The notes: generated by a model from the letters alone, not told the origin. A stretch of DNA of 58,713 nt from Cytophagales bacterium (GCA_013297755.1 JAAFIH010000006.1:84802-143514); one strand, 5' to 3'; numbered from the stretch's first letter, positions 26,305 to 35,684 are shown. A program made the numbers and translations.

Positions 26305-26862
26305 TCAAATAATTATAATTTCTAACATGCCTTTCTGATCTGTCATATAATCTACTGCACTGCTATAAAGCCAATGCTGCGGTTCTGCTACAAAACCAGC
26401 CTCTACAGGGTTTTGATGGATGTATGTTAGCTTTTGCTTAAATATTTCACTTGAATCCAATACAATAGGATGGCTATCTTGAATCCAAAATTGAAAATCG
26501 GTATTGTTGCTATTCTTTATTCCAGCCATTTGCATCATCCAATACATCCACTCTCTTCTACTTTCGCCTACGGCATTTTTGTTTTCTAATAATTTACGAA
26601 TACTCCTTGATGTAAAACTTTTGAAATCTCTAACTGTCCCTACCAAATCGTTTGTACCATCACTACCAATGATCATGTGTATATGGCTTGTCATCAAACA
26701 CCAAGCATATACTTCTAAACCTTTATTTTTTTGGCAGTATTTTATGCTTTCTAACAACACATTCCGATATTCATTTCTTATAAAGACATAAATCCAGTTT
26801 ATAACCGAAAACGTAACAAAATATAGCTTTTGCTGATCTTTGATTTTGTATTTTCTGCTCAT
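26305..26862 (-). CDS. REP-associated tyrosine transposase (Y1_Tnp, RAYT), copy 2
   Basis: The 185-aa product is a close copy of the protein at 18255-18812, with a handful of changes (for example IYVF for IDVF, ENKNAV for EDQNAV, QMAG for QRAG). The HUH motif SHIHMII and the KLTYIHQNPVEAG tyrosine segment are intact. It is again flanked by REP arrays in inverted orientation. Two near-identical full-length RAYTs within 8 kb are unusual, since RAYTs are mostly single-copy; local duplication or gene conversion would explain it. Homologous recombination between the copies could remove or duplicate the 7.5 kb between them. Confidence 0.92.
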   Translation of the reverse strand: MSRKYKIKDQQKLYFVTFSVINWIYVFIRNEYRNVLLESIKYCQKNKGLEVYAWCLMTSHIHMIIGSDGTNDLVGTVRDFKSFTSRSIRKLLENKNAVGESRREWMYWMMQMAGIKNSNNTDFQFWIQDSHPIVLDSSEIFKQKLTYIHQNPVEAGFVAEPQHWLYSSAVDYMTDQKGMLEIIII

Positions 26863-26919
26863 AATGCAAATTTAAAAAAAATGTAGATAAGGCACATTTT
26901 TTGACAAATTAATATAACT

Positions 26920-27345
26920 AAAACGAGACGCTTTATTGAAGTAGGCACAAGCGGACGCTTTGAAAAGGTAGGCACAAGCGGACGCTTGCGCCAGTGGGGT
27001 CAATCCAGTTTATAACCGTAAACGTAACAAAATATAGCTTTTGCTCATCTTTGATTTTATATTTTCTACTCATAATACAAATTTAAAAAAAATGTAGATA
27101 AGGCATATTTTTTGACAAATTTATATAACTAAAGCGAGACGCTTTATTGAAGAAGGCACAAGCGGACGCTTGCACCAGTGGGATATTTTTTTTAATAAAG
27201 CGGACGCTTTGAAAAGGTAGGCACAAGCGGACGCTTGCACCAGTGGGGTAAATACAAGTTGGGTTAAAAGCGGACGCTTTGAAAAGGTAGGCACAAGCGG
27301 ACGCTTGCGCCAGTGGGGGTAAAGACACCTACCTCATGGGAAATT
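26920..27345. repeat. REP array on the 5' side of RAYT copy 2, with embedded RAYT fragment
   Basis: Units of CAAGCG-GA-CGCTTG followed by CACCAGTGG or CGCCAGTGG recur at about 26945, 26967, 27160, 27222 and 27295, mixed with AAAGCG/CGCTTT short forms. A fragment of the RAYT 5' end sits at 27001-27073, and its upstream sequence continues to about 27135. An 81-codon frame across the array is fortuitous. Confidence 0.85.
27001..27073 (-). pseudogene. Truncated 5' fragment of a third RAYT
   Basis: From an ATG at 27073 the frame reads MSRKYKIKDEQKLYF and continues to about codon 24 (VINWI), matching the RAYT N-terminus, then breaks directly into a REP unit at 27000. Sequence upstream of the ATG also matches that of the two full copies. 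It is a remnant of a third copy or the product of an aberrant REP-linked event. Confidence 0.85.
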
Positions 27346-27357
27346 TATTTTTCAACC

Positions 27358-28164
27358 CTATCTCAATGGACTATCTTTTTCTTTTGCAAAATGGTTGAAA
27401 ACCATTTTATCCATCAATCCAGGCAGTAGTTTATTCATCCATACTGTAAGTTTGCCTTGTGAGGTCATTATAATATCTCTTTTTCTTTTTAAAACGCCCT
27501 CGTAGATAATAGTGGCTACTGTGTCGGCTGTCATTATTTTTGTTTCTTCTAAAGGCGATTCGCCTTGAATAGATCCGTTGGCCACCAAGGCAGTATTGCG
27601 AATATTAGAAGCCGTAAATCCTGGGCAGGCGAGTAATATATGTACATTTTTCTTTAATACTTCTGTCCTTAGGCTTTCTAAAAAACCGTGCATCGCAAAT
27701 TTAGAGGCAGAGTATCCAGCTCTGGCGGGCAAACCTCTAAAACCAGCAATAGACGATACTCCAACGATGCTTCCTTGCGATTTCAAAATGTGGGGCAACG
27801 CAAACTTACAAGCATAAACAGTTCCCCAAAAGTTGGTATCCATCAATTTGTGTAACACATCTACATCTACATCGGCCACTAATGCACGCATAGATATACC
27901 TGCATTGCAAATAAGTACATCCAATTTGCCATATTCTTTGATAGCTCTTTGTATTAAAAGGGAGCTGTCTACTTGATTGGCCACATCGCCAACTACCGAC
28001 ACTACTTGTATATTTTTGGCTTTTAGGTTGTATTCGGCCTGCATTAAATTTTCCATATTGCGACCCGAAATTACCAATTTGGAACCCTCGATCCCAAATT
28101 TATAGGCCAAAGCCAAACCAATTCCTGACGATGCACCTGTGATTACTACAACTTTATCTTTCAT
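27358..28164 (-). CDS. Short-chain dehydrogenase/reductase
   Basis: The 268-aa product is a classical SDR: TGASSGIG nucleotide-binding motif at residues 10-17, DVANQVD for the adenine pocket, CNAG in place of NNAG, and the catalytic Ser (GVSSIAG) with YxxxK (GYSASK). It resembles the DHRS7-like or sorbitol/acyl-type SDRs in which a C-terminal region (about 195-268) includes a possible membrane-associated helix (KLLPGLMDKMVF). Substrate cannot be told. It stands alone: 210 bp of AT-rich DNA separates it from the methyltransferase upstream, and downstream lies the REP array. Confidence 0.9.
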   Translation of the reverse strand: MKDKVVVITGASSGIGLALAYKFGIEGSKLVISGRNMENLMQAEYNLKAKNIQVVSVVGDVANQVDSSLLIQRAIKEYGKLDVLICNAGISMRALVADVDVDVLHKLMDTNFWGTVYACKFALPHILKSQGSIVGVSSIAGFRGLPARAGYSASKFAMHGFLESLRTEVLKKNVHILLACPGFTASNIRNTALVANGSIQGESPLEETKIMTADTVATIIYEGVLKRKRDIIMTSQGKLTVWMNKLLPGLMDKMVFNHFAKEKDSPLR

Positions 28165-28374
28165 TTTTGCATTAAATAAGTTTAAAATATGATTAATTTT
28201 CTACAAATTAATTTGATTAGAAATTACCAAAATAAGTAGAATTGAATCAATTAATTTTTTGTTTGAAGTTGATTTTATTTTTAAAATTTAATTAAAGAAT
28301 ATATTTTGGGGAAAATAAAATTTAATTTTTTTAAATCTTTTAAAAGTTTCCTTAAATCATTGATTACCACACTT

Positions 28375-29877
28375 TTAATTGCCAAACATATCTTTAGAAA
28401 GGCCCTCTGGTGTTTTTCGATTTGCTTTTTTTAAAACATCTACTGTGGGTAAATACATTTTTTTGCCATCCAATATATGTTGCACATTGATAACTTCTAT
28501 TTTTGGATAGCTATGTCCAAACATTTTATTTTGATAATTTCCATATTTGGTAGCTTCTTTTACCAAATTGGGCATATCATAAAGGGTTAGCAAGTATCCA
28601 ATAACGGCATTTTCTCTCTCCATAGTGCCAAACAAATCACGAATTACTGTGGGTGCGAGTGTTTTGCTAGATTTTACCGAGAAAATTGCTTGTTCTAATA
28701 TTTGTTCTTGTTTTTCGTTGAAGTCTATCACAAAAGCAGTGCCATCAATGCCACCATCGCTACCTTTTTTGTCGTTGATAACTGCCCTATTGTTTGAGAA
28801 AGTTAAGATTATCCATTTTTCAAATTCTTTTCTTACCCTGTCGTCTTGCTTGTTTGCCAAGGCGATGGCACTTTCAAAATCTTCGGGAATGCCAGAAATA
28901 GTAAAGCAATTTTTTTCTAAAATAGATTTCCCAAAACTATCCTCTAATCGTTTCATTATTAGAGAAATAGATTGATAAGTAATATCTATGCCTATCCAAT
29001 GACGATTCAATTTTTGAGCCACAGCAATCGTTGTGCCACAACCACAATAAGCATCCAAAATTACATCGCCTTCGTTTGAGCTAGCTTTTATGATTCTTTC
29101 TAGCAGTGCTTCAGGTTTTTGAGTGGGATAGCCAAGTCTTTCTTTTGACTGTGAATTGATAGGAGATATTGGCCACCAGTCTTCAGGTATTTTTCCTAAA
29201 TCATGGGGAGCATATATTTTTTCAGAACCATTGTGGCTTCCCCATGATTTTGGAGATTTATATTTTTCTGTATCTAAATTGTAAGGTATCCTCACTGCAT
29301 CTGCATTGAAAGTAACTTTTTCGCCTTTTGAATACCTTAAAATAATATCATGTTTTCTTGCAAAATCATCATTTGGTCTTCCTCCTCCAGAATAAGCCCA
29401 TATAATTTCGTTTCTAAAATCTCCGCCTTGCGAACAAAAAATGGCATCTAAAACCAATTTTAAGTAATGGCTTGCTGTTGGGTCGCAATGCAAGTAAAAA
29501 GAGCCAGTAGGTTTTAGTACTCTATAGATTTCGGCTATGCGCTGGGTCATACTGACCAAATAAGCCAACAAACTGCCTTTTCCTAAGACTTTCTCAAGCC
29601 CTATGACGAGGAAAATGCTTTGTTTGGTAAAAACTCCGTTTTTATTACTCGTAATCTCTTCTAATCCTTCGGTAGCTATGCTGTTCCAGGTCCAAGTATC
29701 TACAAAAGCTTGTGCTTGAGCTACATCTTCTTTACCAATATTATTATAAATTTGATTATAATTTCGTTTAGAATTAAATGGCGGATCTATGTAGCACAAA
29801 TCTACTGTTTCATCTTTTACGTTTTTGCGTAAAACTTCTAAGTTATCACCATAATACAATTTATTTTTTTGCTCCAT
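28375..29877 (-). CDS. N6/N4 DNA methyltransferase with C-terminal restriction-nuclease-like domain
   Basis: From the ATG at 29877 the product has 500 aa; an upstream in-frame start at 29919 would add 14 poorly fitting residues. Motif IV DPPF is at 31-34 and motif I DAYCGCGTT at 275-283, the order of beta-type N6/N4 methyltransferases; the region between (about 100-260) holds the target-recognition part. After about residue 340 comes a second domain with GSDGGIDG (372-379) and FSVKSSK (399-405), then RDLFGTMERENAVIGYL. This spacing resembles the PD-(D/E)XK nuclease core (D...xVK) seen at the C-terminus of some standalone methyltransferases. No separate restriction gene lies nearby. It may be a single-chain restriction-modification enzyme or a methyltransferase with an inactive nuclease domain. 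Confidence 0.85.
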   Translation of the reverse strand: MEQKNKLYYGDNLEVLRKNVKDETVDLCYIDPPFNSKRNYNQIYNNIGKEDVAQAQAFVDTWTWNSIATEGLEEITSNKNGVFTKQSIFLVIGLEKVLGKGSLLAYLVSMTQRIAEIYRVLKPTGSFYLHCDPTASHYLKLVLDAIFCSQGGDFRNEIIWAYSGGGRPNDDFARKHDIILRYSKGEKVTFNADAVRIPYNLDTEKYKSPKSWGSHNGSEKIYAPHDLGKIPEDWWPISPINSQSKERLGYPTQKPEALLERIIKASSNEGDVILDAYCGCGTTIAVAQKLNRHWIGIDITYQSISLIMKRLEDSFGKSILEKNCFTISGIPEDFESAIALANKQDDRVRKEFEKWIILTFSNNRAVINDKKGSDGGIDGTAFVIDFNEKQEQILEQAIFSVKSSKTLAPTVIRDLFGTMERENAVIGYLLTLYDMPNLVKEATKYGNYQNKMFGHSYPKIEVINVQHILDGKKMYLPTVDVLKKANRKTPEGLSKDMFGN

Positions 29878-29949
29878 TCGCTGAAAGGTGTGTTTTTGTT
29901 TAATAAACAACCTAAACACTACTTATTTTGTATATTCTATCGAAATATT

Positions 29950-30729
29950 TTAATTATTGCCTTCAGTATCTGATTTATATTTTTTGAAAGCTTTATAAAT
30001 TGAGTTAGCTATGTCGTCTTGGTTTTCGGGATCTTTCAAAAATTTTTCTTCTTCTTCGTTTGTCAAATATCCTATTTCTATCAAAGCACTAGGCATGGCA
30101 GTTTTCCATAATACCAAAAAACCAGCTTGTTTTACCCCACGACTTGTGCGGCCCAGGCCTTCTTTGAACTCGTCTTCTACCAAAGATGCAAATTTGATAC
30201 TTTGAGAAAGGTAAGCATTCTGAAAATTTTGTAACATAATATATGCCATTGGCGAATTGGGGTCAAACCCATTATAATTGTCTTTATAATTGTCTTCTTT
30301 TAAGATTACATCGTTTTCACGTTTGGCCACTTCCATGTTGCTTTCGGTTTTGTGGAGACCCATTGTATATGTTTCAGAACCCGAAATGTGTGCTGAGGCC
30401 GAATTGCAGTGGATAGAAATAAAAAAATCTGCATTGTTTTTGTTGGCTAACCCTGCTCGATCGTGTAGTTCTATAAATTCGTCTTTATCTCTGGTATATA
30501 TTACTTTTACATCAGGCATTTTTTCACTAATTTTATTACCTAAAGCTAGGGCTACAGCCAAAGCAATGTGGGCTTCTTTGTGTTTTTTGCCATGACAGCC
30601 TATATCTTTGCCTCCATGCCCAGCATCTATGACTATTTTTTTAACTTTAATACTTTTTTTGTTTACTGTATGATAGGAGCAAAGGAAAAAAATAAATGAA
30701 ATTGAAAATAAGATACTAAACTTTTTCAT
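29950..30729 (-). CDS. N-acetylmuramoyl-L-alanine amidase (Amidase_3)
   Basis: The 259-aa product has an N-terminal hydrophobic signal (residues 1-18) and one Amidase_3 domain. The zinc ligands and catalytic residues are visible: DAGHGGKD (His), KEAHIAL (Glu), SIHCNS (His) and the late ALIEIGYLTN (Glu). It cleaves the amide between muramic acid and L-Ala of the stem peptide in the periplasm. A cysteine at about residue 17 (FFLCS) lies in a weak lipobox context, so lipidation is possible but not convincing. It diverges from lptD with only 33 bp between the start codons, so their promoters must overlap; this amidase-lptD linkage is common in Bacteroidota. Confidence 0.93.
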   Translation of the reverse strand: MKKFSILFSISFIFFLCSYHTVNKKSIKVKKIVIDAGHGGKDIGCHGKKHKEAHIALAVALALGNKISEKMPDVKVIYTRDKDEFIELHDRAGLANKNNADFFISIHCNSASAHISGSETYTMGLHKTESNMEVAKRENDVILKEDNYKDNYNGFDPNSPMAYIMLQNFQNAYLSQSIKFASLVEDEFKEGLGRTSRGVKQAGFLVLWKTAMPSALIEIGYLTNEEEEKFLKDPENQDDIANSIYKAFKKYKSDTEGNN

Positions 30730-30762
30730 GGTTTTATAATTTAAGCAATTTTAGCTTTACAT

Positions 30763-33705
30763 TTGCTAAAATTTTTAAAAAGGAATTTTACACTGAAAAC
30801 AATCATTTTAAAAACTGCGTTTTTTATTTTTTTGTATATTTTAATATCGCTACCTGTGTACGTAGATGGGCAAGATTTGTTGAAAAAACAAAAAAAACCG
30901 TCTACTAAACAATTAAAAGGTAAAAGTATAAATAAAGATTCATTATTTACCAACATAAAGGGAAATGATACATCAAAAACTTTAAAATCAGGCGATTCGC
31001 TCAAGCTAAAACGGCCACCAAAAAGCGATATTGAAACTACTATTTTTTATGAAGCCGAAGATTCTATTGTGATGGATGCCCAAGCCAAAACTGCTCAACT
31101 ATACAATAAATCTAAAGTTGATTATGGCAGCAAAAGTATTGTAGCAAATACTATTGATATGGATTATAATACGCACATCATCAATGCAAAAGTAGGAACT
31201 GATTCTTTGGGGCAAAAAATAGGGGTTCCACTAATGAAAGATGGCAAAGATAATTATGAAGCCCAACAAATAAAATACAATTATAAAACCCAAAAAGGAC
31301 AAATTAAAGGGGTTATAACCAAACAAGGCGATGCTATCATTCATGGCAATGTAGTAAAAAAAGAACCCGACAATGTAATGTTTGTAAAAAAAGCCGAATA
31401 TTCTACCTGCGATTACAGAGAACCTCATTTTTGTGTAAAAGCCACAAAAATAAAAATGATTCCAGGTAAAAAAATCTACACAAAAGCCTTTAATATGCAA
31501 GTAGATGACATTCCTACTATTCTGGCTTTTCCGTTTGGTATATTTCCTATGACCAAAAAGCGTGCATCTGGTATCATTATGCCAAGCTATGGCGACAATG
31601 CCACCCGTGGATTTATGCTCCTAGGTGGGGGCTTTTATTGGGCGGTCAATAACTATTTGGGTCTGAAAGCTACAACTGATTTTTATACTGTTGGCGGCAA
31701 TGTATGGAACGGAACTGCCGATTATAGAAGTAGGTATGCTTTTCAGGGAAATATGCAGTTTTCTTACAACGATTCGTACCAAACCAAAGACAATCCTGCC
31801 AATCAGGGACAACAAAATACAGTAATGCTTCGCTGGACACATAGCACACTAAGCAAAGGAACTGGGCGACTATCGGCAAGTGTAAACTATTCGTCTTCTA
31901 AATTTTTTACCAATACTTCTTACGACCTCAATCAGCGACAACTAGGCCAAGTTCAATCCAACATTAGTTACTCCAACGAAATCAAAAAAACACCTTTCAA
32001 TTACACCTTCAACGCTCGTATGAACCAAAGTATTTCTACTGGAGTACAAGATTATACACTCCCTTCTGTGGGGTTGAATATGCGACAAATATACCCTTTA
32101 AGAAATGTACCAGTAATCAATAAATTAGAACCTGTAAAGAAATTAAACTTTAGAATAAGCACTCAATTTGATAATCAAATTCAGAATATAGTAAAACCTT
32201 ACAATCCTGGATTTAGTACCAGTAATCTTGGGTACGAGCAAGTAAAACCCGAACGCTCTTGGTACAACAACATAGACAAAGACCCTACCCAATTAGCAAA
32301 ATTCAAAGCTGATTCGGCCAATTTTATTCAAAAATTGCCTATTTATGATACTATATTAAAAAATAAAACCAAGCCAGACACTTTATTTACAAAAGACGCC
32401 AAATTTCTCGAAAAATTTGTAGGTAACTCTCGCTGGACACTTACCCAAAACGTAACTATTGGAACTACTATTCGATTTTTAAAATATTTTAATCTTAATC
32501 CATCCATTGGTGGCAATCTGCGCTATTTTGGAAAAAGATACGATTTTACAGATTTTGACACTGCCGGCATAGATGGAAACACCAACAAAGCTCCATCCTT
32601 TAATATCAGAAATCAACTTGGTATAGTCTATGATTACACCTTAGGGGCCAACGTAACTACACGTATTTATGGTACTTATTATATCAAAAAATGGAACATC
32701 GAAGGCATACGTCATACAATGATACCCACTGTGGGCTATAGCTACACCCCTGACTTTTCGGCACAAGATTTTGAACGTGTATTGATCAATGGTATTCGCA
32801 AAAACGATGGCTACGACCCTAATTTGGCCTATAAAAGAATGAACATTTTTACAGGAGCCACAGGCACTGCCACCAATGGCATAGCTCGTAGCAACCTTAA
32901 TTTTTCGCTTGGCAACCAAATAGAAATGAAAATAAGAGACAAAAAAGACACAGCCAAAATTAGCTATAAAAAAATCATGTTGATAGATAATTTTAGTATC
33001 ACAACGGCACATAACCTAGCAGCCGATTCTTTTAATTTATCGCCTTTCAATCTCAACGCTCGTACACGAATATTGATGTTTGATATTAACTTTACGGCTT
33101 CGATAGACCCATATTACTACGCCACTACGAGCAACAACCAACGAAGGCGAACCCGCTATATGTCGTGGGAGCGTCTGTTTAAAGGCGAAAATGCAGTGCC
33201 AAAAAGTTTTGGTTGGTTTGGCCCCATGACCAATGCTAGTCTTACCATAGCAACCACATTTAAGCCCAAAGGCAAACCACATAAAATACCAACAGTAATG
33301 GATGGTGGCGATTTGTTTTTCAACCAAAGAGCATCAGGCCCAGTTTTTGTAGATTGGAATTTGCCTTGGAGCTTATCCACCAACTATGCCATGACTTTTA
33401 ATAGATTTCAGGGTGGCGCCCAAAATCTTGTAGACAAATCTGTATATGGCCACAATATTGCATTAAATGGCGATATTAGTATATCGCAATATTGGAAACT
33501 CTCTGGAGGCACTGCCTTTGATGTAAGACGAAATCAATTATCGACCACTCGTGTATCCATTTTTAGAGATTTGCATTGCTGGCAAGCCTCTATTACTTGG
33601 ACATATTTGCCTGCTTCAAACACAGATGCATTTTTTGCAACCATTGGCATAAAATCTCCATCTCTACGTGATTTGAAATTTGAACGTAGAGGACAACCAT
33701 TTTAA
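30763..33705 (+). CDS. lptD: LPS assembly outer-membrane protein LptD (Bacteroidota type)
   Basis: The 980-aa product has a signal anchor or signal peptide near residues 10-36 (ends VYVDGQ), an OstA/LptA-like domain at about 95-220 (FYEAEDSIVMDAQAKTAQLY, GKVxY-type repeats and ATKIKMIPGKKIY) and then a long beta-barrel ending in RRGQPF. It inserts LPS into the outer leaflet of the outer membrane. The frame has no ATG before about residue 104, which lies inside the OstA domain, so it must start at a non-ATG codon; TTG at 30763 gives a complete signal peptide and is preferred. The conserved YSTCDYREPHFCV segment carries the two cysteines common in this family. It diverges from the amidase gene. 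Confidence 0.9.
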   Translation: MLKFLKRNFTLKTIILKTAFFIFLYILISLPVYVDGQDLLKKQKKPSTKQLKGKSINKDSLFTNIKGNDTSKTLKSGDSLKLKRPPKSDIETTIFYEAEDSIVMDAQAKTAQLYNKSKVDYGSKSIVANTIDMDYNTHIINAKVGTDSLGQKIGVPLMKDGKDNYEAQQIKYNYKTQKGQIKGVITKQGDAIIHGNVVKKEPDNVMFVKKAEYSTCDYREPHFCVKATKIKMIPGKKIYTKAFNMQVDDIPTILAFPFGIFPMTKKRASGIIMPSYGDNATRGFMLLGGGFYWAVNNYLGLKATTDFYTVGGNVWNGTADYRSRYAFQGNMQFSYNDSYQTKDNPANQGQQNTVMLRWTHSTLSKGTGRLSASVNYSSSKFFTNTSYDLNQRQLGQVQSNISYSNEIKKTPFNYTFNARMNQSISTGVQDYTLPSVGLNMRQIYPLRNVPVINKLEPVKKLNFRISTQFDNQIQNIVKPYNPGFSTSNLGYEQVKPERSWYNNIDKDPTQLAKFKADSANFIQKLPIYDTILKNKTKPDTLFTKDAKFLEKFVGNSRWTLTQNVTIGTTIRFLKYFNLNPSIGGNLRYFGKRYDFTDFDTAGIDGNTNKAPSFNIRNQLGIVYDYTLGANVTTRIYGTYYIKKWNIEGIRHTMIPTVGYSYTPDFSAQDFERVLINGIRKNDGYDPNLAYKRMNIFTGATGTATNGIARSNLNFSLGNQIEMKIRDKKDTAKISYKKIMLIDNFSITTAHNLAADSFNLSPFNLNARTRILMFDINFTASIDPYYYATTSNNQRRRTRYMSWERLFKGENAVPKSFGWFGPMTNASLTIATTFKPKGKPHKIPTVMDGGDLFFNQRASGPVFVDWNLPWSLSTNYAMTFNRFQGGAQNLVDKSVYGHNIALNGDISISQYWKLSGGTAFDVRRNQLSTTRVSIFRDLHCWQASITWTYLPASNTDAFFATIGIKSPSLRDLKFERRGQPF

Positions 33706-33827
33706 ATATAATTATTGTTTAGTTAAGATATGTATATAAATCGGCTTTTTGAAAATATTGATTTTATTGCACACAAAATATTTTATTTAATTTGAAAACA
33801 TAAATAGTTTTAATCAAATCTCTTAAA

Positions 33828-33950
33828 TCAAACCGAAAAATTAAAATTACATTCCTATAATTTTTTCCCACTTGGATTCTGTGGCATCGTAACAGAAATT
33901 GGTTTGGGTGGGGTTTAAAATAAAATTGTAATATTTGTTTTTCGGTTCAA
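33828..33950. mobile_element. MITE-like element, 123 bp (copy A)
   Basis: Imperfect terminal inverted repeats of about 24 bp (TCAAACCGAAAAATTAAAAT... against TTGAACCGAAAAACAAATAT...) enclose a CCCAC/GTGGG outer pair and a TTCTGT/ACAGAA hairpin (33877-33897). The element at 42164-42287 is the same sequence in opposite orientation with about seven differences. No coding capacity. The rest of the 260-bp gap after lptD shows nothing else. Confidence 0.75.
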
Positions 33951-33965
33951 TATAAATTTTTAAAT

Positions 33966-34622
33966 ATGAAAAATATCATTTTAATACCATTATCTATTTT
34001 TTTTATCATAGGATGTAATAAAAAATCAACATCAGAAAATACAATTAGCACACAAAAATCAGATACAATAGACCCTAAAAATGAAATACAAGTATGGAAA
34101 TCAGAATTATTAAACCAAAAATTGATAGGCAAATCTTGTAATTATGAATCTGTATTAGGTAAAGAAGCCGAAAAATGGACTTCAGAAAATCAAAATTTGT
34201 ATGATGGCCTGCCAAGCGATACAGCTATTCATATTGGAAAATCTGATTTTGATAATGATACCAAACCAGATATTATTTTATATTTTATAAGCCAAAATTG
34301 TACAGGGCACAATGGAGGTACACCATCGTTTGCTAAAATTATTTATGCTAATGGAAAAAGCGATGCTGCAATTATGACCAAAATATATGATGCTATTTTA
34401 ATTGAATACAATAAAAAAAGAGACATAGATAAAAACCTAAAACAAATTTCAAATGCCTACTTAAAAGAATCTATCACCATTACTTTTGATGATTCTATAC
34501 ATGGCCAATGCTCCATTTATGCCCAAGACGATGCCCATTGTTGCCCCTCTTATACAGGCGCTTATATTTATAATGCTGTATCAAATCGTTTGGAATTAGA
34601 TATAAATGAATCTGAAAAATAA
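33966..34622 (+). CDS. Lipoprotein of unknown function
   Basis: The 218-aa product has a lipoprotein signal peptide with lipobox FIIGC (cysteine at residue 17) followed by a Ser/Thr/Lys-rich linker to about residue 40. The mature part has four to five cysteines (SCNYE, NCTGH, QCSIY, HCCPS), suggesting disulphides or metal binding, and a DFDNDTKPDIILYF segment that resembles a single FG-GAP/VCBS-type calcium loop. I do not recognise a family. The gene starts 15 bp after the MITE-like element, which must therefore lie in its promoter or leader. It converges on rsgA with a strong hairpin between. Confidence 0.8.
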   Translation: MKNIILIPLSIFFIIGCNKKSTSENTISTQKSDTIDPKNEIQVWKSELLNQKLIGKSCNYESVLGKEAEKWTSENQNLYDGLPSDTAIHIGKSDFDNDTKPDIILYFISQNCTGHNGGTPSFAKIIYANGKSDAAIMTKIYDAILIEYNKKRDIDKNLKQISNAYLKESITITFDDSIHGQCSIYAQDDAHCCPSYTGAYIYNAVSNRLELDINESEK

Positions 34623-34649
34623 AAAAAAATTAATATTTTTATCAATGTC

Positions 34650-34726
34650 GTTTACTTAAGCATTTTTTTATTGCCTCTATCTTAGTATTTCTCCAAAGGA
34701 GAAAGATAATCTAATTATTAAGTAAA
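34650..34726. terminator. Bidirectional terminator-like nested hairpin
   Basis: A perfect TTTCTCC-AAA-GGAGAAA hairpin (34688-34704) lies inside an outer TTTACTTAA/TTAAGTAAA pair (34650-34658 and 34718-34726), between the convergent lipoprotein and rsgA genes. Confidence 0.65.
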
Positions 34727-34760
34727 AGAAATTGATATTTTTATATTAAATCAATAAATA

Positions 34761-35684
34761 TTATTTTCTGTTGTCATCGTTTTGTAACATACTGACATAG
34801 CTTTTGTACCTAGAAAAAGCTATTTTATTACTTTTTACAGATGCTATAACTATACAATTTGGTTCGTTGATATGTTGGCAATTATGAAATTTACACTCAC
34901 CAATCAAGGCCCTCATTTCTGGAAAATAATGTGAAATCTCTTCTGGTTCTATGCCCGTAAGTCCAAATTCTTTTATACCAGGTGTGTCAATTAAAAAAGT
35001 ATAGTTGTCGAGTGCAAACATTTCGGCAAATGTAGTTGTATGCACCCCTTTTTGAGCAAAATTAGATACAGCAGATGTTTTTTGTGCCAGTTGTGGAAAC
35101 ATTTTGTTCATTAGAGTAGATTTGCCTACGCCCGAGTGTCCACCAAAAAGTATGGTTTTGCCTTTGATGTGCTCTTTTATTGTGTCTATGCCATGTCCAG
35201 TATCAGCCGAAATTTTAAAACATTGGTATTGCAAAGATTCATACAAAGTACACAACTCTATAAAAGTATCGTTTTGATTGCTGTTCCAAAGATCACATTT
35301 GTTGAAAATAATCGATACTTTAATTCTAAACGATTCAGCTGCTGTCAGAAATCTATCAATAAAACCAAGAGATGTTTCAGGCATGGCCAATGTAGCAATC
35401 AAAAATATTTCGTCTATATTAGAAGCAATAATATGAGCATGCTCTGATTTGTGAGCCGATTTTCGTATTAAATAATTGGAACGATCACAAACATTAGTAA
35501 TAATTACTTTGTTTTCGCCATTATTTTCTAATTCAAATGTTACAACATCGCCAACAGCAATAGGATTGGTTAGTTTTGAGTCATTTATTTTAAATTTTCC
35601 ACGTAATCGTCCTTTAAAAACCAATTGATTTTCGCCCAAAATATCGTACCAAGAGCCAACTGATTTTAATATTTTGCCTTGCAT
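34761..35684 (-). CDS. rsgA: Small-subunit ribosome biogenesis GTPase RsgA
   Basis: The 307-aa product has an N-terminal OB-fold (1-75), a circularly permuted GTPase domain with G4 NKCD before G1 GGHSGVGKST and G3 DTPG, and a C-terminal zinc finger (Cys, His and Cys in GECKFHNCQHINEPNC). RsgA checks the maturing 30S decoding centre. It is the last gene of a run of four on the minus strand (terB, thioredoxin, DUF6952-like, rsgA) with gaps of 35-70 bp, so co-transcription is likely. Length is typical. Confidence 0.96.
   Translation of the reverse strand: MQGKILKSVGSWYDILGENQLVFKGRLRGKFKINDSKLTNPIAVGDVVTFELENNGENKVIITNVCDRSNYLIRKSAHKSEHAHIIASNIDEIFLIATLAMPETSLGFIDRFLTAAESFRIKVSIIFNKCDLWNSNQNDTFIELCTLYESLQYQCFKISADTGHGIDTIKEHIKGKTILFGGHSGVGKSTLMNKMFPQLAQKTSAVSNFAQKGVHTTTFAEMFALDNYTFLIDTPGIKEFGLTGIEPEEISHYFPEMRALIGECKFHNCQHINEPNCIVIASVKSNKIAFSRYKSYVSMLQNDDNRK

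Noticed and set aside
27083-27328. 81-codon minus-strand frame 5' of RAYT copy 2
   Set aside because: It is again a translation of the REP array.
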